Positions 17,501-25,452 of a DNA stretch of 64,000 bases are shown here, piece by piece. A model generated the notes under the pieces. It made no database searches. It saw nothing but the letters and a program-made list of their open reading frames with translations, and was not told the DNA's origin. Where the stretch lies: assembly GCA_934462775.1 (NCBI GenBank), contig CAKSIR010000001.1, positions 5,244-69,243 of the forward strand. Direction: 5' to 3'. Numbering within the stretch: the stretch's first letter is position 1; every line of letters starts with the position of its first letter. The DNA comes from an uncultured Ruminiclostridium sp. (GTDB lineage Bacteria; Bacillota; Clostridia; Oscillospirales; Ruminococcaceae). The translations under genes were made by a program, and so were the position numbers.

Positions 17501-17791
17501 AAAAACCGTGTTAAGCCCGATGTCAACCGCATTTTGATAAACTGTGTCAAGCTGCACCGAAACCGCAGCCTCGTCGTCCTCTTCCGAGGTGAGGAAATCC
17601 ACTGTTGGCGTGATTATCACGGAACGCATATTGTTCGTCAGCGAAAACGCGGCGCTGTATTCGGGCATTGTTCCCGTTTCTTCCGTTTCGCCGCTGTCAG
17701 CGGCAGCCTCGGCAAATGCAGCTGTGTTCATATTTGCAAATAATGTGAACAAAGCAACCGCCATGCTTGCAGCTTTTAAAAATTTTTTCAT
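14561..17791 (-). CDS. Secreted two-domain cell-wall protein: glycosidase-like domain plus amidase_3
   Basis: A 1076-aa exported protein. It has a signal peptide (cleavage near AFAEA, residue 26-30), then a glycosyl-hydrolase-like TIM barrel (about 50-370) with GIVLDDYYSS near residue 175, related to the next gene upstream. A long beta-rich region (about 380-795) follows. An N-acetylmuramoyl-L-alanine amidase domain occupies 801-985; its zinc ligands and catalytic residues can be placed as His808 (DPGHG), Glu827, His880 (SLHSN) and Glu951 (EMGF). The last 90 residues are Thr/Asp/Glu/Pro-rich and probably extended. It follows the lipoprotein gene by 12 bases, so both should act at the envelope together. 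No LPXTG anchor is visible. Confidence 0.85.
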   Translation of the reverse strand: MKKFLKAASMAVALFTLFANMNTAAFAEAAADSGETEETGTMPEYSAAFSLTNNMRSVIITPTVDFLTSEEDDEAAVSVQLDTVYQNAVDIGLNTVFIRTASDECSYYNADMNKTKETDYISLALSKAETYGLDAFLIYNIDKVLAKCSDITEATDLLISETHRFALKYKPDGIVLDDYYSSRNSESFGNYMEVGSGIGYENWLYDSTEFFFQTACDVIHQTDNSIAVGLMVNDVWANSSTNDAGSDTADSVQALYDGFADTKSFVEKGYVDFTVVRSYGSLTDSSLPFEKVTGWWGTLSAESSIPMYVVHYNEKIGTSAAGWGGEDQILRQLSTAKDIAGYGGSVFNSYASLAANPFNSTTTLTQFYGNEINEETLFEDLVMTSPSRLKYTTEEPVAEFMGSFDENFDVYFNGSKIELNKAGNFYLQKDLSIGSNKFTITHKGKTYTYNIERKITVMKSVDDSIGEGKTLKVEGGTKIQLSAIAYKGSTVTASINGKVITLKQTTTTLDNDDLNSYYARFKGTYTVPDGVIGEVQDLGMITVVGTYKGYTMTMYGSKVKVNALPEPPKENISAEIYDQDSAGSGEVVGTIDPIKSETEAVTLVKTLNNYTFVYNAKTTGAVLSPDFGQLPAGTLDYYLSTSGSYYITESGKRFNASDASLVDGCGFGENKLYVRSVGTTGGDSYIKIQLDDKVSYNVETVGNSYYTAYDGDYNVDNFTATHVYVTFDNVTSVTKLPSFEYNLVFSAGKWETVNVNGVPKFRLVLQLRQPGVFMGSGAYYDSEGCLILTFQVPTNVISNLNIVIDPGHGYGVSADKFDPGAIGHVTEQKVNLAVAKQLTAQLKALGVNAVRLQTESSFLLSASRPTYARQYGCDLYISLHSNKVTTNSDARGVEVYYFTPYSQPLAAAISAEIANYYQYNVYSDRANKNRGAKYSYYWVTEQQDFPSVLVEMGFVSNLEDAMALADSDHQAGIAKAIINGINTYLSRSSISYSTNGNDSAGNGGGTATEPAETTAPEDTSEPVETTTGTTDENDALPDDEPQETIPTTDDVTPDDGEEIPDDGDDTSGIESDTYDA

Positions 17792-17803
17792 CTGATATTC
17801 CTC

Positions 17804-19390
17804 TTATTCAGTCAGCAGCGGCTTGAACGCTTTGATTTCCGTACTCATTGCGCTTGTTTTTCCGCTTCCGAAAACGTATTTGTAACTGTAAAGCACTATT
17901 CCGCCGTAATTGTCAGCTTCCCTGGCGGCTTCGATCTGCCTTTTAATTATGTCGCCGTAATTCTGCCACTCGTATTTGCCGCTTCCTGCCCAAGTATCCA
18001 CCTCGCCAATCTTGTAGATTGACAAGCCCGGAATAAGGGCTGCGCCCGACTTTGCAACCATTTTCTGCCACTGGTTCAAAACCTTTACATAGTCCTGCGA
18101 CGAATGTTCAAAGCCATAATAAATCTGCGGCGCAAAATAATCGGCATAGCCTTTATTTGACGCCCACTTCTCAACATTTGCGTACAGCTGATAAATATTG
18201 TTGGAAACATTTCCCTGTGTGCTGATTCCGAACAGAACCTTTGGATTTACCGCCTTTATATTGTCATAAAGGCTCTTTATCAGCCTGTCGCAGTTTGCAA
18301 GGCGAAACTCCGACAAGTCGGAATAGCCGCTGCTTGCAAAGGCGCTTTTATCAAAGCTTGAATCGGTTGTCGGATAAAAATAGTCATCGATATGTATTCC
18401 GTCAACATCGTAATTGGCGGCTATTTCGGCTGCGCCTTTTCCGATAAGGTCGGTAACTTCCGTATAGGCGGGGTTGAGATACCAGTAGCCGCCCACCTTG
18501 ACTACATATTTTCCGCGCTTTGAATCGTCATTGTACCAGGATTTCACCACGCCGTCCTTGACTGACGAAATGTCATCCGCACTGTACGCCCTCATAGGAT
18601 TTATCCATGCCTGAAAGGACAGATTGCGTTTGTGAGCTTCCTCAACCATGATTTCCAGCGGATCAAAGGTCATTGACACGCCGTAAGACCCTGTAACATA
18701 CTTCGTCAGCGGAAACAGCTCCGAATCGTAAAACGCGTCGCTGAACGCTCTTGCATGAACATAAACCGTGTTCAGTCCAAGACCTGCGCAGTTGTCGTAA
18801 GCCGCGCCTATACCTGCTCTGAACTGGCTTTCGGTCTTACCCGTAAGGAAGTCGCTTAGCTCAATGTAGCTTATCCAGATCCCCTTTACCTCGCTGTAAT
18901 TCAGCGGCTTGTAGCTGCTCCGGTCATAGTCGGGAAGCTCGGCGTCTGTCGCTGCCTCGGTTACAGCCGTAGATGCTGCGGCGCCTGAAGCAGTGGTTGT
19001 GGCTTCCGCTGCTGACGAGGAGGCTGCCGCCGTTTCAGACGTAACGGCAGGCGGAGTCGTAGTGGTTGAAGTGGCTGCGGCAGTCGGTGCTGCCGTTGTC
19101 GATGTGGTTTGTTCACTTTTTTCTGTAACAGGAACAGTTGTTTGTTCACTTTCTTCAGAAACAGGAACAGAAGCTTCGGAAACGGCTGTGCTTTCGGCTG
19201 CTTTTGATGTTGTCGTAACGCTGCTTTCGGGGATTGGAGCAGCAGTGCTGACGGAGGTTGTTTCAAATGAAACTCCGTCATAGTTATTGGCATTTATCAC
19301 ATTGGCGTTTCGGTATTCGCTGCTTTTACAGCCGCTGAGCAAAAACGCCATACATAATATCATTACTGCAATACAGGGTTTTTTACGCAT
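17804..19390 (-). CDS. Lipoprotein with family-10-like glycosylhydrolase domain (GHL10/YngK type)
   Basis: A 528-aa lipoprotein. The lipobox LLSGC falls near residue 18-22 when the ATG at 19390 is used. I prefer this start over the upstream in-frame one because AAGGGAG lies six bases before it. A Ser/Thr/Ala/Pro/Glu-rich linker (about 45-150) leads to a TIM-barrel domain with KGIWISYIELSDFL, AWINPMRAYS and DVDGIHIDDYFYP, as in GHL10 proteins; the paired Asp of the last motif are candidate active-site residues. Substrate unknown; peptidoglycan or a wall polysaccharide is likely because the next gene carries an amidase. Confidence 0.85.
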   Translation of the reverse strand: MRKKPCIAVMILCMAFLLSGCKSSEYRNANVINANNYDGVSFETTSVSTAAPIPESSVTTTSKAAESTAVSEASVPVSEESEQTTVPVTEKSEQTTSTTAAPTAAATSTTTTPPAVTSETAAASSSAAEATTTASGAAASTAVTEAATDAELPDYDRSSYKPLNYSEVKGIWISYIELSDFLTGKTESQFRAGIGAAYDNCAGLGLNTVYVHARAFSDAFYDSELFPLTKYVTGSYGVSMTFDPLEIMVEEAHKRNLSFQAWINPMRAYSADDISSVKDGVVKSWYNDDSKRGKYVVKVGGYWYLNPAYTEVTDLIGKGAAEIAANYDVDGIHIDDYFYPTTDSSFDKSAFASSGYSDLSEFRLANCDRLIKSLYDNIKAVNPKVLFGISTQGNVSNNIYQLYANVEKWASNKGYADYFAPQIYYGFEHSSQDYVKVLNQWQKMVAKSGAALIPGLSIYKIGEVDTWAGSGKYEWQNYGDIIKRQIEAAREADNYGGIVLYSYKYVFGSGKTSAMSTEIKAFKPLLTE

Positions 19391-19420
19391 TTTAAGCTCC
19401 CTTTTATACATATATATTTG

Positions 19421-19449
19421 ATTATAGCATTTTTAGCCATAATAGTCAA
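19421..19449 (-). promoter_or_regulatory. Predicted promoter of the glycosidase/amidase operon
   Basis: On the minus strand, TTGACT (19444-19449), a 17-base spacer and TATAAT (19421-19426). Confidence 0.8.
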
Positions 19450-19515
19450 CAAATTCCGTCTTTTTTCCTTTGCAAGTTACACTATAATATTTATTCATTT
19501 CATGTTGTTATTTTC

Positions 19516-19544
19516 TTGACAAAGTACACTAAATATAGTAAAAT
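19516..19544 (+). promoter_or_regulatory. Predicted acn-icd-rex promoter
   Basis: TTGACA (19516-19521), a 17-base spacer and TAAAAT (19539-19544). The decamer TTACACTATA just upstream is echoed by GTACACTAAATA in the spacer, a possible regulator site. I could not match it to a known consensus. Confidence 0.75.
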
Positions 19545-19579
19545 ATATACAGATTTTTATTTAACAAAAGGAGATAACC

Positions 19580-21508
19580 ATGGGCTTAACATTAACAGAA
19601 AAAATCATCAAGGCTCACATCGTTGACGGCGAGATGATTAAAGGCACAGAAATCGGGCTTAAGATCGACCAGACCCTTACGCAGGACGCAACAGGTACAA
19701 TGGCGTATCTTCAGTTCGAAGCTATGGGCGTTGACAGAGTTAAGACAGAACGCTCGGTTGCCTACATAGACCATAACACATTGCAGTCAGGCTTTGAAAA
19801 CGCAGACGACCACCGCTTTATCGGCAGCGTTGCCAAGAAGCACGGTATCTGGTTCTCCCGTCCGGGCAACGGTATCTGCCACCAGGTTCATCTGGAGCGC
19901 TTCGGCAAGCCCGGCAAGACGCTTATCGGCTCCGACAGCCACACTCCGACAGGCGGCGGCATCGGTATGCTTGCTATGGGCGCAGGCGGACTTGACGTTG
20001 CGGTTGCAATGGGCGGCGGCGCTTACTACATCACAATGCCTAAGGTTGTAAACATAAAGCTTACGGGAAAGCTCAACGACTGGGTTTCCGCAAAGGACGT
20101 AATCCTCAAGGTTCTTCAGGTGCTTTCTGTTAAGGGCGGCGTCGGCAAGGTAATGGAGTACACAGGCGACGGTATCAAGAACCTGTCCGTTCCCGAACGC
20201 GCAACTATCACAAACATGGGCGCCGAGCTTGGCGCAACAACCTCTATCTTCCCCTCTGACGAAACAACGCACGCTTTCTTAAAGGCTCAGGGACGCGAAG
20301 AGGACTATGTTCCTATGTCAGCCGACCCCGACGCCGTTTACGATGAAACAGTGGAAATCAATCTCTCCGAGCTTGTTCCGCTGGCAGCTTGTCCGCACAG
20401 CCCGGATAACGTTAAGACAATTGACGAAATCGGCGCTATCAAGATTGACCAGGTTTGTATCGGCTCATGCACAAACTCCTCCTTACAGGATTTATTAAAG
20501 GTTGCTCACATTTTAAAGGGCAAAACGGTTCACCCCGATGTCAGCCTTGCAATCGCTCCCGGCTCAAAGCAGGTTTACAATATGATGGCTCAGTGCGGCG
20601 CTTTATCCGACCTTATTGACGCAGGTGCAAGAATCCTTGAATGTGCCTGCGGTCCATGTATCGGTATGGGACAGTCCCCTAACTCAAAGGGTATCTCGTT
20701 GCGTACATTCAACCGTAACTTCGAAGGCAGAAGCGGAACAAAGGACGGTCAGATCTACCTCGTTTCTCCCGAAACTGCGGCTGCATCCGCTATTGCAGGC
20801 GTATTCACAGATCCGAGAACACTGGGTGCAATGCCTCCGTACATTATGCCTGAACACTTCCTCATCAACGACAACATGGTAACTCCGCCTGCATCCCCGG
20901 AGGAAGCAAAGAACGTTGAAATTCTCCGCGGTCCTAACATCAAGCCTTTCCCTGTAAACACCCCTCTTGCGGAAACTATTGAGGCAGGCGTTACACTAAA
21001 GGTAGGCGACAACATTACCACAGACCACATTATGCCGGCAGGCTCTAAAATATTACCGCTGCGCTCAAATATCCCTGCAATTTCCGAGTACTGCTTTACA
21101 GTATGCGACGAAACATTCCCTAAGCGCGCAAAGGAAGCAGGAAAAACAATTATCGTCGGCGGCTCCAACTACGGTCAGGGTTCGTCCCGTGAACACGCTG
21201 CGCTCGCTCCGCTTTACCTGGGTGTAAAGGCAATTATCTGCAAGTCCTTTGCCCGTATTCACAGACAGAACCTTATCAACAACGGAATTCTCCCGCTTTG
21301 CTTTGTTGACGAAGCCGATTATGATAAGATTTCGCAGGGCGACAATCTTGAAATTTCCGACATCAGAAAGATTATCGAAACAGACGGCAAAATCATTGTA
21401 GAAAACAAGACCACAGGATACAGCTTTGAAGTAACCTGCGACCTTTCCGAGCGCGGAAGAGCAATGATGCTTGCAGGCGGTCTGCTTAACTACACAAAAA
21501 ATAACTGA
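19580..21508 (+). CDS. acn: Aconitate hydratase
   Basis: This enzyme isomerises citrate to isocitrate with a [4Fe-4S] cluster. At 642 aa it is the short form found in many anaerobes (about 640 aa) rather than the roughly 900-aa AcnA. Cluster ligands are Cys297 (GSCTNSS), Cys357 and Cys360 (ACGPCIGMGQ). The swivelling C-terminal domain carries GGSNYGQGSSREHAAL near residue 530. AAAAGGAGATAACC precedes the ATG, the strongest ribosome site in this region. It heads an operon with icd and rex, and together with Kor supplies and consumes 2-oxoglutarate. Confidence 0.96.
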   Translation: MGLTLTEKIIKAHIVDGEMIKGTEIGLKIDQTLTQDATGTMAYLQFEAMGVDRVKTERSVAYIDHNTLQSGFENADDHRFIGSVAKKHGIWFSRPGNGICHQVHLERFGKPGKTLIGSDSHTPTGGGIGMLAMGAGGLDVAVAMGGGAYYITMPKVVNIKLTGKLNDWVSAKDVILKVLQVLSVKGGVGKVMEYTGDGIKNLSVPERATITNMGAELGATTSIFPSDETTHAFLKAQGREEDYVPMSADPDAVYDETVEINLSELVPLAACPHSPDNVKTIDEIGAIKIDQVCIGSCTNSSLQDLLKVAHILKGKTVHPDVSLAIAPGSKQVYNMMAQCGALSDLIDAGARILECACGPCIGMGQSPNSKGISLRTFNRNFEGRSGTKDGQIYLVSPETAAASAIAGVFTDPRTLGAMPPYIMPEHFLINDNMVTPPASPEEAKNVEILRGPNIKPFPVNTPLAETIEAGVTLKVGDNITTDHIMPAGSKILPLRSNIPAISEYCFTVCDETFPKRAKEAGKTIIVGGSNYGQGSSREHAALAPLYLGVKAIICKSFARIHRQNLINNGILPLCFVDEADYDKISQGDNLEISDIRKIIETDGKIIVENKTTGYSFEVTCDLSERGRAMMLAGGLLNYTKNN

Positions 21509-21516
21509 TTTACAAG

Positions 21517-21543
21517 CATTCCGCTGTCGCAGACGGCGGAATG
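21517..21543 (+). other. Intercistronic stem-loop between acn and the small acidic protein
   Basis: CATTCCGCTGTC (21517-21528) pairs over 12 positions, one a G-T, with GACGGCGGAATG (21532-21543) around the loop GCA. No T-run follows, so it is probably not a terminator. It may protect or set a processing point in the acn-icd mRNA, or be a copy of a REP-like repeat. Confidence 0.75.
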
Positions 21544-21568
21544 ACAACCATTTAAAGGAGGAAATACC

Positions 21569-21781
21569 ATGAAGAAGGGTACCGCTATTTTACTGTTCGT
21601 TCTTGGCTTTATCGCAGGTCTTATCACAGGAATCTGCACAAGCAAGAAGTTTCTGGAATGCAAAGAGGCAGAGGAAGATTTTGACGATGATGATTTCTCC
21701 TTTGACGATGACGAAGACGACGGTTACAGTGAATTCGAAAAGTTTGCCAACAACGATGACGACGCAGTGGAGGAATTATAA
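21569..21781 (+). CDS. Small membrane protein with highly acidic tail
   Basis: A 70-aa protein with one N-terminal membrane span (about residues 6-23, glycine-containing) and a tail in which 22 of the last 41 residues are Asp or Glu. GGAGG lies ten bases before the ATG, and the stop shares a base with icd (TAATG). It is therefore co-translated with a TCA enzyme. Strand, ribosome site and coupling make it a real gene. Function unknown; cation binding or tethering of a basic partner at the membrane would fit the composition. Confidence 0.75.
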   Translation: MKKGTAILLFVLGFIAGLITGICTSKKFLECKEAEEDFDDDDFSFDDDEDDGYSEFEKFANNDDDAVEEL

Positions 21782-22995
21782 TGGCTGATAAAATCAAAAT
21801 GATTACGCCTCTGGTTGAGATGGACGGCGATGAAATGACAAGAATCATCTGGAAGATGATTAAGGACATTCTCATTCTGCCTCATGTCGACCTCAACACA
21901 GAGTATTACGACTTAGGTCTTGTCCACAGAAACGAAACAAACGACCAGGTTACAATTGACAGTGCAAACGCTACCAAAAAGTACGGCGTTGCAGTAAAGT
22001 GCGCAACTATCACGCCAAACGCGCAGCGCATGACCGAATACAATCTGAAGGAAATGTGGAAGTCCCCTAACGGCACAATCCGTGCAATTCTTGACGGTAC
22101 GGTTTTCAGAGCGCCAATCATCGTTAAGGGCATTACTCCGCTGCTCCCGACATGGACAAAGCCAATCACAATCGCACGTCACGCTTACGGCGATGTTTAC
22201 AAGAACACTGAAATGCGCGTTGCGGACGGCAGCAAGGCTGAGCTTGTTGTAACAGACAAGGACGGCAACGAAACAAGAGAGCTTATCCACACATTCAAAG
22301 GCTCCGACGGTATCATTCAGGGACTTCACAACATTGACAAGAGTATCGCAAGCTTTGCAAGAGCCTGCTTCAACTTTGCTCTGGACAGCAAGCAGGATTT
22401 GTGGTTTGCAACTAAGGATACAATTTCCAAGAAGTACGACCACCGCTTCAAGGATATTTTCCAGGAAATATTCGATAATGAATACAAGGAAAAATTCGAA
22501 GCAGCAGGTATCACCTATTTCTATACGCTTATCGACGACGCAGTTGCAAGAGTCGTACGTTCCGAGGGCGGCTATATCTGGGCGTGCAAAAACTATGACG
22601 GCGACGTTATGTCAGACATGGTTGCGACCGCATTCGGCAGCCTTGGCATGATGACCTCCGTTCTTGTTTCGCCTGACGGCGTGTATGAATACGAAGCTGC
22701 TCACGGTACGGTTACACGTCACTACTACAAGCATCTCAAGGGCGAGCCTACCTCCACAAACTCTGTTGCGACCATTTTTGCATGGTCCGGCGCTCTCAGA
22801 AAAAGAGGCGAGCTTGACAATACTCCTGACCTTGTTCATTATGCTGATATGCTTGAAAAGGCAACTATCGACACTATTGAGGACGGAGTAATGACCGGCG
22901 ACCTTGAAATTCTTTCAAAGCTGCCTAATAAGAGAAAGGTTGACACCGAAACATTCCTTGTTGAAATCGGTAAGAGATTAGAAAAACTGCTTTGA
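21781..22995 (+). CDS. icd: NADP-dependent isocitrate dehydrogenase (eukaryotic-type)
   Basis: This enzyme oxidatively decarboxylates isocitrate to 2-oxoglutarate. The 404-aa sequence matches the homodimeric type II family shared with mitochondria and cytosol rather than the E. coli enzyme: [13 protein letters not shown] at the start, the substrate segment [19 protein letters not shown], and [12 protein letters not shown] near residue 300. The ATG overlaps the stop of the small acidic protein. With acn upstream and rex downstream it forms the oxidative half-cycle to glutamate precursors. Confidence 0.96.
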   Translation: MADKIKMITPLVEMDGDEMTRIIWKMIKDILILPHVDLNTEYYDLGLVHRNETNDQVTIDSANATKKYGVAVKCATITPNAQRMTEYNLKEMWKSPNGTIRAILDGTVFRAPIIVKGITPLLPTWTKPITIARHAYGDVYKNTEMRVADGSKAELVVTDKDGNETRELIHTFKGSDGIIQGLHNIDKSIASFARACFNFALDSKQDLWFATKDTISKKYDHRFKDIFQEIFDNEYKEKFEAAGITYFYTLIDDAVARVVRSEGGYIWACKNYDGDVMSDMVATAFGSLGMMTSVLVSPDGVYEYEAAHGTVTRHYYKHLKGEPTSTNSVATIFAWSGALRKRGELDNTPDLVHYADMLEKATIDTIEDGVMTGDLEILSKLPNKRKVDTETFLVEIGKRLEKLL

Positions 22996-23010
22996 TAAGG
23001 GGATGATATA

Positions 23011-23646
23011 TTGGCAAAAAGCGATAGAATTTCCAACTCGGTAATTCGACGTCTGCCACGCTATTACCGCTTTTTAGGCGAGCTTTTGAGCGAGGGAATC
23101 ACAAAAATTTCCTCCCGCGAGCTTTCTGAGCGAATGAAGCTTACCGCCTCTCAGATAAGACAGGATCTGAACTGCTTCGGCGGCTTCGGACAGCAGGGCT
23201 ACGGCTATAACGTTGCCGAGCTGCGCGGCGAAATCGCCCGCATCATCGGCGTTGACAAACAGCTTAAAACAATCCTCATAGGCGCAGGCAACCTTGGTCG
23301 TGCCGTTACAATGCACCTTGATTTTGAAAAATGCGGCTGCAAGCTCATAGGTATATTTGATGTCAACAGAAAAATCGAAAATATGGAAATCGGCGGACTT
23401 AACATTATTCATACATCAAAGCTTGAAGCCTTTTGTGAAGAAAACCACCCGCAGATTGCCATTCTATGTATCCCAAAGGAAAGCACAAAGGGAATTGTTG
23501 ACCAGCTTATAAAGCTTGGCGTCAACTCATTCTGGAATTTCTCACACTACGACATTAACCTTGAATATGAGGGAATTGTAGCTGAAAACGTTCATCTCGG
23601 TGACAGTCTGCTTACTCTCGCATACAAGGTGAACAATCAAGACTAA
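23011..23646 (+). CDS. rex: Redox-sensing transcriptional repressor Rex
   Basis: A 211-aa regulator with an N-terminal winged helix (about 1-80; RRLPRYYRFLGEL, then SSRELSERMKLTASQIRQDL) and a Rossmann domain with GAGNLGRA near residue 91 that reads the NADH/NAD+ ratio. Translation starts at TTG, supported by AAGGGGATG eight bases before. Its position directly after icd, 15 bases away, links the gene to carbon flux. I found no full TTGTTAA-N6-TTAACAA site upstream of acn. Confidence 0.95.
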   Translation: MAKSDRISNSVIRRLPRYYRFLGELLSEGITKISSRELSERMKLTASQIRQDLNCFGGFGQQGYGYNVAELRGEIARIIGVDKQLKTILIGAGNLGRAVTMHLDFEKCGCKLIGIFDVNRKIENMEIGGLNIIHTSKLEAFCEENHPQIAILCIPKESTKGIVDQLIKLGVNSFWNFSHYDINLEYEGIVAENVHLGDSLLTLAYKVNNQD

Positions 23647-23647
23647 A

Positions 23648-24139
23648 ATGGATATTACATTCGAAAAGGTTGAAAACAAACAGATAAAAGCGCTGGCTGA
23701 AATGGCAAATCAGATATGGCATGAGTATTTTCCATGCATTCTCACCGGTGAACAGATTGACTACATGGTTGACAGGTTTCAGTCTGAGCGCGCAATGACC
23801 GCTCAGATAAAGGACGGCTATGAATACTATTTCATCTGCGCAGACGGAAAGCCATGCGGATACATCGGTCTGCACTGCGAAGCGGAAAAAATGTTCCTTT
23901 CAAAGCTATATCTGAAAAACGAAATGCGCGGATACGGCATTTCAAGCAAAGCATTTTCATTCATATTCGACCTCACACGCAAATACGGAAAAAGCTCCGT
24001 TTATCTTACGGTAAACAAGCACAATAACCACAGCGTAGACGTTTATAAGCACATGGGCTTTGAAATTGCCGACTCGGTTGTAACAGACATCGGCAGCGGC
24101 TATGTAATGGACGACTTCGTTTTTGAGAAGAAGCTATAA
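23648..24139 (+). CDS. GNAT-family N-acetyltransferase
   Basis: A 163-aa acetyltransferase. The acetyl-CoA region is recognisable around LSKLYLKNEMRGYGISSKAF (about 89-108), with the C-terminal NHSVDVYKHMGFEI segment typical of GNAT beta-strand 6/7. The variant R-G-Y-G-I replaces the usual Q/R-G-x-G-x-A loop closely enough to be functional. It begins one base after the rex stop and is the last gene of the operon. Substrate unknown. Confidence 0.85.
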   Translation: MDITFEKVENKQIKALAEMANQIWHEYFPCILTGEQIDYMVDRFQSERAMTAQIKDGYEYYFICADGKPCGYIGLHCEAEKMFLSKLYLKNEMRGYGISSKAFSFIFDLTRKYGKSSVYLTVNKHNNHSVDVYKHMGFEIADSVVTDIGSGYVMDDFVFEKKL

Positions 24140-24177
24140 GCTTAAATTCTTCTAAGCTTTAAGATTTAAACAGTCAG

Positions 24178-24204
24178 AAACCACGCTTTATGCGTGGTTT
24201 TTCT
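24178..24204 (+). terminator. Terminator of the acn operon
   Basis: AAACCACGC pairs with GCGTGGTTT, followed by TTTCTG. Confidence 0.88.
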
Positions 24205-24226
24205 GTTAATTTATGCACTGATGCAA

Positions 24227-24262
24227 AATTAAGCAGGCTTAATTTGTTAAGCCTGCTTAATT
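24227..24262. terminator. Perfect 16-bp palindrome between convergent operons
   Basis: AATTAAGCAGGCTTAA (24227-24242) and its exact complement (24247-24262) flank the loop TTTG. Read on the minus strand it is followed by a T-rich stretch and lies downstream of nspC, so it probably terminates the polyamine operon. Confidence 0.8.
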
Positions 24263-24315
24263 AGTATATAATTTCTTGCTTACCCTGCGCAATAAACACC
24301 GTTCCAAATAAGCTT

Positions 24316-25452
24316 TTACGAAAGTCTGCCCTTAAAATCCAAGTAACCGAATTTCTTTATTGTTTTTATCTGACCGTCCGTTGTCAAAAGCTCGATTGAT
24401 GGCAGCGCCATTCCGTTAAACGTGTTGTTCTTCACCATTGAATAAATCGCCATATCAGTGAAAATCAGCTTATCGCCAATATTCAGCGGCTTATCAAAGG
24501 AGTAGTCGCCTATAATATCTCCCGCAAGGCAGGTGTTGCCGCCAAAACGATAATCAAACTTCTTCCCGCCCTTTTCGCCGCTGCCGATAATAAACGGACG
24601 GTACGGCATTTCAAGCACGTCCGGCATATGGCAAGCCGCTGACGCGTCAAGGATTCCAATGTCAATTCCGTTGTGGACAATTTCAAGCACCGATGAAACA
24701 AGATAGCCTGCGTTAAGGGCAACCGCTTCCCCGGGCTCTATATAGACCTCCAAGCCGTATTCACTGCGGATTCGGTTTATGCAGCGTTCAAGCCTTTCTA
24801 TATCGTAATCCGCTCTTGTAATGTGATGTCCCCCGCCGAAGTTCAGCCACTTCAGCCTGCCGAAATACCTGCCGAACTTTTGTATTACAACCTCTAACGT
24901 TGCCTCAAGGTCGTCTGAATTTTGCTCGCAGAGGGTGTGAAAATGCAGTCCCTCTATGCCGTCAAGCAAATCCTCTCTGAAGTTTTCGAGAGTAACTCCA
25001 AGCCGCGAGCCCGACGAACACGGGTCATAAATAGCATGGTCGCCCTGAGTGGAAAACTCAGGGTTGATTCTCATACCGCAGCTTATTCTGCCTTTTACCC
25101 TGTCCCTGTACTTCTCCCACTGTGAAAAGCTGTTGAATACCATGTGGTCGCAAATTTCAACAATTTCATCAATCTCATCTTCAAGGTAGGCGGGAGAAAA
25201 AATGTGATTTTCTCCTCCCATTTCCTCGTGTCCCAAGCGTGCCTCGTAAAGTCCGCTGGCGGTAGCCCCGCTTATATACGAGCGTATAAGCGGGTAGGTC
25301 GCAAAAGCGGAATAGCACTTCTGTGCAAGGAGAACATGACAGCCTGTGCGCCGCTCAAGACCTTGCAGAATTTTCAGATTGTCCGTAAGCTTCTGCTCGT
25401 CAATAACGTAGCAGGGCGTTTTTACCTGCGATAAAGCCTGTTCTAAGTTCAT
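24316..25452 (-). CDS. nspC: Carboxynorspermidine/carboxyspermidine decarboxylase
   Basis: A PLP enzyme of the alanine-racemase fold (378 aa). It decarboxylates carboxyspermidine to spermidine, or carboxynorspermidine to norspermidine. The PLP lysine is in LLAQKCYS near residue 40, and the C-terminal half has HFHTLCEQ near 171 and LNFGGGHHIT near 199. The start at 25452 overlaps the dehydrogenase stop by one base; in-frame Met further upstream lie inside that gene. It is last in the operon, directly behind its pathway partner. Confidence 0.92.
   Translation of the reverse strand: MNLEQALSQVKTPCYVIDEQKLTDNLKILQGLERRTGCHVLLAQKCYSAFATYPLIRSYISGATASGLYEARLGHEEMGGENHIFSPAYLEDEIDEIVEICDHMVFNSFSQWEKYRDRVKGRISCGMRINPEFSTQGDHAIYDPCSSGSRLGVTLENFREDLLDGIEGLHFHTLCEQNSDDLEATLEVVIQKFGRYFGRLKWLNFGGGHHITRADYDIERLERCINRIRSEYGLEVYIEPGEAVALNAGYLVSSVLEIVHNGIDIGILDASAACHMPDVLEMPYRPFIIGSGEKGGKKFDYRFGGNTCLAGDIIGDYSFDKPLNIGDKLIFTDMAIYSMVKNNTFNGMALPSIELLTTDGQIKTIKKFGYLDFKGRLS

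Noticed and set aside
18961-19293. Open frames on both strands over the Ser/Thr linker of the lipoprotein
   Set aside because: Low-complexity linker codons keep other frames open; composition is meaningless as protein.
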